The notes beneath the pieces were generated by a model that was given only the letters and a program-made list of their open reading frames with translations, was not told where the DNA came from and searched no databases. Positions 52,542-62,300 of a DNA stretch of 64,000 nt are shown here, one piece after another. Source of the stretch: Eledone cirrhosa (Eukaryota > Mollusca > Cephalopoda > Octopoda > Eledonidae); the NCBI GenBank assembly GCA_964016885.1, contig OZ024741.1, forward strand, positions 415,785,081 through 415,849,080. The letters run 5' to 3'. How positions within the stretch are numbered: position 1 is the first letter of the stretch; every line of letters begins with the position of its first letter. The position numbers were made by a program, and so were the translations under genes.

Positions 52542-53843
52542 TAACTGGGGCCTCTATTATATTAACTGAGGTCTCTGTTATATTAACTGGGGTCTGTTAT
52601 TAACTGGGGCCTCTATTATATTAACTGAGGTCTCTGTTATATTAACTGGGGTCTGTTATTAACTGGGGCCTCTATTATATTAAATGAGATCTCTGTTATA
52701 TTAACTGGGGTCTGTTATTAACTGGGGCCTCTATTATATTAACTGAGGTCTCTGTTATATTAACTGGTGTCTGTTATTAACTCGGGCCTCTATTATATTA
52801 ACTGAGGTTTCTGTTATATTAACTGGGGTCTGTTATTAACTGGAGCCTCTATTATATTAACTGGGGTCTCTGTTATATTAACTGGGGCCTCTGTTATATT
52901 AACTGGGGTCTGTTATATTAACTGGGGTCTCTGTTATATTAACTGGGGTCTGTTATTAACTGGGGCCTCTATTATATTAACTGGGGCCTCTGTTATATTA
53001 AGTGGGGTATGTTATATTAACTGAGGCCTCTGTTATATTAACTGGGGCCTGTGTTATATTAACTGGGGTCTCTGTTATATTAAGTGGGGTATGTTATATT
53101 AACTGTGGCCTCTGTTATATTAACTGGGGCCTCTGTTATATTAAGTGGGGTATGTTATATTAACTGGGGTCTCTGTTATATTAACTGGAGCCTCTGTTAT
53201 ATTAACTGGGGCCTCTGTTATATTAAGTGAGGTATGTTATATTAACTGGGGTCTCTGTTATATTAACTAGGGCCTCTGTTATATTAACTGGGGTCTTTTA
53301 TTAGCTGGGGCCTCTATTATATTAACTGGGGTCTCTGTTATATTAACTGGGGTCTCTGTTATATTAACTGGGGTCTCTGTTATATTAACTGGGTTCTGTT
53401 ATTAACTGGGGCCTCTATTATATTAACTGAGGTCTCTGTTATATTAACTGGGGTCTGTTATTAACTGGGGCCTCTATTATATTAACTGAGGTCTCTGTTA
53501 TATTAACTGGGTCTGTTAATAACTGGGGCCTCTATTATATTAACTGAGGTCTCTGTTATATTAACTGGGGTCTTTTATTAACTGGGGCCTCTATTATATT
53601 AACTGAGGTTTCTGTTATATTAACTGGGGTCTGTTATTAACTGGGGCCTCTATTATATTAACTGGGGTCTCTGTTATATTCACTGGGGTCTCTGTTATAT
53701 TAACTGAGGTCTCTGTTATATTAACTGGGGTATGTTATATTAACTGGGGTCTCTGTTATATTAACTGGGGTCTCTGTTATATTAACTGAGGTCTCTGTTA
53801 TATTAACTGGGGTATGTTATATTAACTGGGGTCTCTGTTATAT
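52542..53843 (+). repeat. 1,302-bp block, copy 2
   Basis: Direct tandem partner of 51,240-52,541 with the same internal order and no length change that I could see. Similarity continues to about 53,984, where AACTGGGGTC replaces AAATGAGATC. Confidence 0.85.
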
Positions 53844-55170
53844 TAACTGGGGCCTCTATTATATTAACTGAGGTCTCTGTTATATTAACTGGGGTCTGTT
53901 ATTAACTGGGGCCTCTATTATATTAACTGAGGTCTCTGTTATATTAACTGGGGTCTGTTATTAACTGGGGCCTCTATTATATTAACTGGGGTCTCTGTTA
54001 TATTAACTGGGGTCTCTGTTATATTAACTGGGGTCTGTTATATTAACTGGGGTCTCTGTTATATTAACTGGGGTCTGTTATCTTAACTGGGGTCTCTGTT
54101 ATATTAACTGGGGTCTCTGTTATATTAACTGGGGTCTGTTAATAACTGGGGCCTCTATTATATTAACTGAGGTATCTGTTATCTTAACTGGGGTCTCTGT
54201 TAAATTAACTGGGGTCTGTTATGTTAACTGGGGTCTGTTATATTAACTGGGGCCTCTGTTATATTAACTGGGGCCTCTATTATATTAACTGAGGTCTCTG
54301 TTATATTAACTGGGGTCTGTTACTAACTGGGGCCTCTATTATATTAACTGGGGTCTCTGTTATATTAACTGGGGTCTCTGTTATATTAACTGAGGTCTCT
54401 GTTATATTAACTGGGGTATGTTATATTAACTGGCGTCTCTGTTATATTAACTGGGGTCTCTGTTATATTAACTGGGGTCTGTTATTAACTGGGGCCTCTA
54501 TTATATTAATTGAGGTCTCTGTTATATTTACTGGGGTCTGTTATTAACTGGGGCCTCTATTATATTAACTGAGGTCTCTGTTATATTAACTGGGGTCTGT
54601 TATTAACTGGGGCCTCTATTATATTAACTGAGGTCTCTGTTATATTAACTGGGGTCTGTTATTAACTGGGGCCTCTATTATATTAACTGAGGTCTCTGTT
54701 AAATTAACTGGTGTCTGTTATTAACTGGGGCCTCTATTATATTAACTGGGGTCTCTGTTATATTAACTGGGGTCTCTGTTATATTAACTGGGGTCTGTTA
54801 TATTAACTGGGGTCTCTGTTATATTAACTGGGGTCTGTTATTAACTGGGGCCTCTATTATATTAACTGGGGCCTCTGTTATATTAAGTGGGGTATGTTAT
54901 ATTAACTGGGGCCTCTGTTATATTAACTGGGGCCTGTGTTATATTAACTGGGGTCTCTGTTATATTAAGTGGGGTATGTTATATTAACTGTGGCCTCTGT
55001 TATATTAACTGGGGCCTCTGTTATATTAAGTGGGGTATGTTATATTAACTGGGGTCTCTGTTATATTAACTGGGGCCTCTGTTATATTAACTGGGACATC
55101 TGTTATATTAAGTGAGGTATGTTATATTAACTGGGGTCTCTGTTATATTAACTGGGGCCTCTGTTATATT
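53844..55170 (+). repeat. 59-bp composites and AAGTGGGGTATG units, related to 50.9-51.9 kb
   Basis: Short runs of 17+21+21 composites near 53,880-53,990 and 54,480-54,740, then GGGGCC and AAGTGGGGTATG units near 54,880-55,120 like those at 51,690-51,930. GGGGCGTC at 54,431 is 3,246 bp from the same variant at 51,185. Private variants include TTAAATTAAC near 54,200 and 54,700 and GGGACATC near 55,096. Confidence 0.8.
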
Positions 55171-57590
55171 AACAGGGGTCTCTGTTATATTAACTGATGC
55201 CTCTATTATGTTAACTGAGGTCTCTGTTATATTAACTGGGGTCTGTTATTAGCTGGGGCCTCTATTATATTAACTGGGGTCTCTGTTATATTAACTGGGG
55301 TCTCTGTTATATTAACTGGGGTCTCTGTTATATTAACTGGGTTCTGTTATTAACTGGGGCCTCTATTATATTAACTGAGGTCTCTGTTATATTAACTGGG
55401 GTCTGTTATTAACTGGGGCCTCTATTATATTAACTGAGGTCTCTGTTATATTAACTGGGTCTGTTAATAACTGGGGCCTCTATTATATTAACTGAGGTCT
55501 CTGTTATATTAACTGGGGTCTGTTATTAACTGGGGCCTCTATTATATTAACTGAGGTTTCTGTTATATTAACTGGGGTCTTTTATTAACTGGGGCCTCTA
55601 TTATATTAACTGGGGTCTCTGTTATATTAAATGGGGTCTCTTTTATATTAACTGGGCTCTCTGTTATATTAACTGGGGTCTGTTATCTTAACTGAGATCT
55701 CTGTTATATTAACTGGGGTCTGTTATATTAACTGGGGTCTCTGTTATATTAACTGGGGTCTGTTAATCTTAACTGGGGTCTCTGTTATATTAACTGGGGT
55801 CTGTTATTAAATGGGGCATCTATTATATTAACTGAGGTCTCTGTTATATTAACTGGGGTCTCTGTTATATTAACTGGGATCTCTGTTATATTAAATGGCG
55901 TCTCTGTTATATTAACTGGGGTCTCTGTTATATTAACTGAGGTCTCTGTTATATTAACTGGGGTCTCTGTTGTATTAACTGGGGCCTCTATAATATTAAC
56001 TGGGGTTGCTGTTATATTAACTGGGGTCTCTGTTATATTAACTGGGGTCACTCTTATATTAAATGGGGTCTCTATTATATTAACTGGGGCCTCTGTTATA
56101 TTAACTGGGGTCTCTGTTATATTAACTGAGGTCTCTGTTATATTAACTGGGGTATGTTATATTAACTGGGGTCTCTGTTATATTAACTGGGGTCTCTGTT
56201 ATATTAACTGGGGTCTCTGTTATATTAAATGGGGTCTCTGTTATATTAACTGGGGTCTCTGTTATATTAACTGGGGCCTCTGATATATTAACTGGGGCCT
56301 CTGTTATATTAACTGGGGTCTCTGTTATATTAACTGAGGTCTCTGTTATATTACCTGGGGTTTCTGTTATATTAACTGGGGTCTCTGTTATATTAACTGG
56401 GGCCTCTATAATATTCACTGGAGTCTCTGTTATATTAACTGGGGTCTCTGTTATATTAACTGGGGTCTCTGTTATATTAACTGGGGTATGTTATATTAAC
56501 TGGGGTCTATGTTATATTAACTGGGGCCTCTGTTATATTAACTGGGGTCTCTGTTATATTAAGTGATGTCTCTGTAATATTAACTGGGTTCTCTGTTAGA
56601 TTAACTGGGGTCTCTGTTATATTAACTGGGGACACTGTTATATTAACTGGGGTCTCTGTTATATTTACTGGGGTCTCTGTTATATTAACTGGGGTCTCTG
56701 TCATATTAACTGGGGTCTGTTATCTTAACTGGGGTCTCTGTTATATTAACTGGGGTCTCTGTTATATTAAATGGGGTCTGTTATTAACTGGGGCCTCTAT
56801 TATATTAACTGAGGTCTCTGTTATCTTAACTGGGGTCTTTGTTATATTAACTGGGGTCTGTTATGTTAACTGGGGTCTGTTATATTAACTGGGGCCTCTG
56901 TTATATTAACTGGGGCCTCTATTATATTAACTGAGGTCTCTGTTATATTAACTGGGGTCTGTTATTAACTGGGGCCTCTATTATCTTAACTGGGGTCTCT
57001 GTTATATTAACTTGGGTCTGTTATTAACTGGGGCCTCTATTATATTAACTGAGGTCTCTGTAATATTAACTGGGGTCTGTTATTAACTGGGGCCTCTATT
57101 ATATTAACTGAGGTCTCTGTTATATTAACTGGTGTCTGTTATTAACTGGGGCCTCTATTATATTAACTGAAGTTTCTGTTATATTAACTGGGGTCTGTTA
57201 TTAACTGCGGCCTCTATTATATTAACTGGGGTCTCTGTTATATTAACTGGGGTCTCTGTTATATTAACTGGGGTCTGTTATATTAACTGGGGTCTCTGTT
57301 ATATTAACTGGGGTCTGTTATCTTAACTGAGGTCTCTGTTATATTAACTGGGGTCTGTTATATTAACTGTGGTCTCTGTTATATTAACTGGGGTCTGTTA
57401 ATCTTAACTGGGGTCTCTGTTATATTAACTGGGGTCTGTTATTAAATGGGGCATCTATTATATTAACTGAGGTCTCTGTTATATTAACTGGGGTCTCTGT
57501 TATACTAACTGGGATCTCTGTTATATTAAATGGCGTCTCTGTTATATTAACTGGGGTCTCTGTTATATTAACTGAGGTCTCTGTTATATT
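55171..57590 (+). repeat. 2.42-kb block, copy 1
   Basis: Begins with AACAGGGGTC at 55,171, which recurs at 57,591 (offset 2,420). The offset falls to 2,399 after one GGGGTC unit is missing in copy 2 near 57.7 kb (GGGGCATC near 55,813 and 58,212). It carries AATGGCGTC, GTTGTATT, GGGTTGCTG and GTCACTCTTAT variants that also appear in copy 2 and near 60.5-60.7 kb. Sequence just before the 57,590 junction resembles 55,810-55,955, so the duplication joined that point back to 55,171. Confidence 0.85.
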
Positions 57591-59709
57591 AACAGGGGTC
57601 TCTGTTATATTAACTGATGCCTCTATTATGTTAACTGAGGTCTCTGTTATATTAACTGGGGTCTGTTATTAGCTGGGGCCTCTATTATATTAACTGGGGT
57701 CTCTGTTATATTAACTGGGGTCTCTGTTATATTAACTGGGTTCTGTTATTAACTGGGGCCTCTATTATATTAACTGAGGTCTCTGTTATATTAACTGGGG
57801 TCTGTTATTAACTGGGGCCTCTATTATATTAACTGAGGTCTCTGTTATATTAACTGTGTCTGTTAATAACTGGGGCCTCTATTATATTAACTGAGGTCTC
57901 TGTTATATTAACTGGGGTCTGTTATTAACTGGGGCCTCTATTATATTAACTGAGGTTTCTGTTATATTAACTGGGGTCTGTTATTAACTGGGGCCTCTAT
58001 TATATTAACTGGGGTCTCTGTTATATTAAATGGGGTCTCTTTTATATTAACTGGGCTCTCTGTTATATTAACTGGGGTCTGTTATCTTAACTGAGATCTC
58101 TGTTATATTAACTGGGGTCTGTTATGTTAACTGGTGTCTCTGTTATATTAACTGGGGTCTGTTAATCTTAACTGGGGTCTCTGTTATATTAACTGGGGTC
58201 TGTTATTAAATGGGGCATCTATTATATTAACTGAGGTCTCTGTTATATTAACTGGGGTCTCTGTTATATTAACTGGGATCTCTGTTATATTAAATGGCGT
58301 CTCTGTTATATTAACTGGGGTCTCTGTTATATTAACTGAGGTCTCTGTTATATTAACTGGGGTCTCTGTTGTATTAACTGGGGCCTCTATAATATTAACT
58401 GGGGTTGCTGTTATATTAACTGGGGTCTCTGTTATATTAACTGGGGTCACTCTTATATTAAATGGGGTCTCTATTATATTAACTGGGGCCTCTGTTATAT
58501 TAACTGGGGTCTCTGTTATATTAACTGAGGTCTCTGTTATATTAACTGGGGTATGTTATATTAACTGCGGTCTCTGTTATATTAACTGGGGTCTCTGTTA
58601 TATTAACTGGGGTCTCTGTTATATTAAATGGGGTCTCTGTTATATTAACTGGGGTCTCTGTTATATTAACTGGGGCCTCTGATATATTAACTGGGGCCTC
58701 TGTTATATTAACTGGGGTCTCTGTTATATTAACTGAGGTCTCTGTTATATTACCTGGGGTTTCTGTTATATTAACTGGGGTCTCTGTTATATTAACTGGG
58801 GCCTCTATAATATTCACTGGGGTCTCTGTTGTATTAACTGGGGTCTCTGTTATATTAACTGGGGTCTCTGTTATATTAACTGGGGTATGTTATATTAACT
58901 GGGGTCTATGTTATATTAACTGGGGCCTCTGTTATATTAACTGGGGTCTCTGTTATATTAAGTGATGTCTCTGTTATATTAACTGGGGACACTGTTATAT
59001 TAACTGGGGTCTCTGTTATATTTACTGGGGTCTCTGTTATATTAACTGGGGTCTCTGTCATATTAACTGGGGTCTGTTATCTAAACTGGGGTCTCTGTTA
59101 TATTAACTGGGGTCTCTGTTATATTAAATGGGGTCTGTTATTAACTGGGGCCTCTATTATATTAACTGAGGTCTCTGTTATCTTAACTGGGGTCTTTGTT
59201 ATATTAACTGGGGTCTGTTATGTTAACTGGGGTCTGTTATATTAACTGGGGCCTCTGTTATATTAACTGGGGCCTCTATTATATTAACTGAGGTCTCTGT
59301 TATATTAACTGGGGTCTGTTATTAACTGGGGCCTCTATTATCTTAACTGGGGTCTCTGTTATATTAACTTGGGTCTGTTATTAACTGGGGCCTCTATTAT
59401 ATTAACTGAGGTCTCTGTAATATTAACTGGGGTCTGTTATTAACTGGGGCCTCTATTATATTAACTGAGGTCTCTGTTATATTAACTGGTGTCTGTTATT
59501 AACTGGGGCCTCTATTATATTAACTGAGGTTTCTGTTATATTAACTGGGGTCTGTTATTAACTGCGGCCTCTATTATATTAACTGGGGTCTCTGTTATAT
59601 TAACTGGGGTCTCTGTTATATTAACTGGGGTCTGTTATATTAACTGGGGTCTCTGTTATATTAACTGGGGTCTGTTATATTAACTGTGGTCTCTGTTATA
59701 TTAACTGGG
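57591..59709 (+). repeat. 2.4-kb block, copy 2 (shortened)
   Basis: Tandem copy of 55,171-57,590 with losses. One unit is missing near 57.7 kb. Two units (42 bp) are missing near 58,975, where GATGTC is followed by one unit before GGGGACACTG while copy 1 has three. About 40 bp are missing near 59,650. The offset falls stepwise 2,420, 2,399, 2,357, 2,317 (GTCTGTTAATC at 57,393 and 59,710). Confidence 0.82.
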
Positions 59710-61744
59710 GTCTGTTAATCTTATCTGGGGTCTCTGTTATATTAACTGGGGTCTCTGTTATATTAACTGGGATCTCTGTTATATTAAATGGCGTCTCTGT
59801 TATATTAACTGGGGTCTCTGTTATATTAAGTGGGGTCTCTGTTATATTAACTGGGGCCTCTGTTATATTAACTGAGGTCTCTATTATATTAACTGGGGTC
59901 TCTGTTATATTAACTGGGGCCTCTATTATATTAACTGGGGTCGCTGTTATATTAACTGGGGTCTCTGTTATATTAACTGGGGGCACTGTTATATTAAATG
60001 GGGCCTCTATTATATTAACTGGGGCCACTGTTATATTAACTGGGGTCTCTGTTATATTAACTGGGGTCTCTGTTATATTAACTAGGGCCTCTATTATATT
60101 AACTGGGGCCTCTGTTATATTAACTGGGGTCTCTGTTATATTAACTGGGTTCAGTTATATTAACTGAGGCCTCTGTAACATTAACTGGGGCCTCTGCTAT
60201 ATTAACTGGGGTCTCTGTTATATTAACTGGGGTATGTTATATTAACTAGGGCCTCTGTTATATTAACTGTGGCCTCTATTATAGTAACTGGGGCCTCTGT
60301 TATATTAACTGGGGTCTCTGTTATATTAACTGGGGTCTCTGTTATATTAACTGGGGTCTCTATTATATTAACAGGGCTATGTTAATCTTAACTGGGGTCT
60401 CTGTTATATTAACTGGGGTCTGTTATTAACTGGGGCATCTATTATATTAACTGAGGCCTCTGTTATATTAACTGGGGTCTCTGTTATATTAACTGGGATC
60501 TCTGTTATATTAAATGGCGTCTCTGTTATATTAACTGGGGTCTCTGTTATATTAACTGAGGTCTCTGTTATATTAACTGGGGTCTCTGTTGTATTAACTG
60601 GGGCCTCTATTATATTAACTGGGGTTGCTGTTATATTAACTGGGGTCTCTGTTATATTAACTGGGGTCACTCTTATATTAAATGGGGTCTCTATTATATT
60701 AACTGGGGTCTCTGTTATATTAACTGGGGCCTCTGATATATTAACTGGGGCCTCTGTTATATTAACTGGGGTCTCTGTTATATTAACTGAGGTCTCTGTT
60801 ATATTACCTGGGGTTTCTGTTATATTAACTGGGGTCTCTGTTATATTAACTGGGGCCTCTATAATATTCACTGGGGTCTCTGTTATATTAACTGGGGTCT
60901 CTGTTATATTAACTGGGGTCTCTGTTATATTAACTGGGGTATGTTATATTAACTCGGGTCTATGTTATATTAACTGGGGCCTCTGTTATATTAACTGGGG
61001 TCTCTGTTATATTAAGTGATGTCTCTGTTATATTAACTGGGGACACTGTTATATTAACTGGGGTCTCTGTTATATTTACTGGGGTCTCTGTTATACTAAC
61101 TGTGGTCTCTGTTATATTAACTGGGTTCTGTTATCTTAACTGGGTTCTCTGTTATATTAACTGGGGTCTCTGTTATATTAACTGGGGTCTGTTATTAACT
61201 GGGGCCTCTATTATATTAACTGAGGTCTCTGTTATCTTAAATGGGGTCTCTGTTATATTAACTGGGGTCTGTTATGTTAACTGGGGTCTGTTATATTAAC
61301 TGGGGCCTCTGTTATATTAACTGGGGCCTCTATTATATTAACTGAGGTCTCTGTTATATTAACTGGGGTCTGTTATTAACTGGGGCCTCTATCATATTAA
61401 CTGAGGTCTCTGTTATATTAACTGGGGTCTGTTATTAACTGGGGCCTCTATTATATTAACTGATGTCTCTGTTATATTAACTGGTTTCTGTTATTAACTG
61501 GGGCCTCTATTATATTAACTGAGGTTTCTGTTATATTAACTGGGCTCTGTTATTAACTGGGGCCTCTATTATATTAACTGGGGTCTCTGTTATATTAACT
61601 GGGGTCTCTGTTATATTAACTGGGGTCTGTTATATTAACTGGGGTCTCTGTTATATTAACTGGGGTCTGTTATCTTAACTGAGGTCTCTGTTATATTAAC
61701 TGGGGTCTGTTATATTAACTGTGGTCTCTGTTATATTAACTGGG
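59710..61744 (+). repeat. About 2.0-kb block, copy 1
   Basis: Delimited by GTCTGTTAATC at 59,710 and 61,745. Its right part (about 60,370-61,744) is a shortened third copy of the 2.4-kb block: GGGATC, AATGGCGTC, GTTGTATT, GGGTTGCTG, GTCACTCTTAT and GGGGACACTG follow in the same order. Its left part holds GTCGCTG, GGGGGCACTG, GGGTTCAGTT (60,147) and TATAGTAACTGG variants. Confidence 0.78.
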
Positions 61745-62300
61745 GTCTGTTAATCTTAACTGGGGTCTCTGTTATATTAACTGGGGTCTCTGTTATATTA
61801 ACTGGGGTCTCTGTTATATTAACTGGGGCCTCTATTATATTAACTGAGGTCTCTATTATATTAACTGGGGTCTCTGTTATATTAACTGGGGCCTCTATTA
61901 TATTAAACTGGGGTCGCTGTTATATTAACTGGGGTCACTGTTATATTAACTGGGGTCACTGTTTTATTAAATGGGGTGTCTATTATATTAACTGGGGCCA
62001 CTGTTCTATTAACTGGGGTCTCTGTTATATTAACTGGGGTCTCTGTTATATTAACTAGGGCCTCTATTATATTAACTGGGGCCTCTGTTATATTAACTGG
62101 GGTCTCTGTTATGTTAACTGGGTTCAGTTATATTAACTGGGGCCTCTGTTACATTAACTGGGGCCTCTGTTATATTAACTGGGGTCTCTGTTATATTAAC
62201 TGGGGTCTCTGTTATATTAACTGGGGTATGTTATATTAACTGGGGCCTCTGTTATATTAACTGGGGCCTCTATTATAGTAACTGGGGCCTCTGTTATATT
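61745..62300 (+). repeat. Partial second copy of the 2.0-kb block
   Basis: Repeats roughly 59,710-60,320: GTCTGTTAATC, GTCGCTG, GTCACTG, GGGTTCAGTT (62,120, 1,973 bp from 60,147), then TATAGTAACTGG near 62,275. The offset drops from 2,035 to 1,973 because some units were lost. A 22-bp unit with an extra A (TTAAACTGG) sits at 61,888-61,909. Confidence 0.75.

Noticed and set aside
60140..60180. Possible short unique insert around GGGTTCAGTTATATT
   Set aside because: It is a shortened repeat unit (TCTCTG reduced to CAG) and recurs at 62,120, so it is a unit variant copied with its block.
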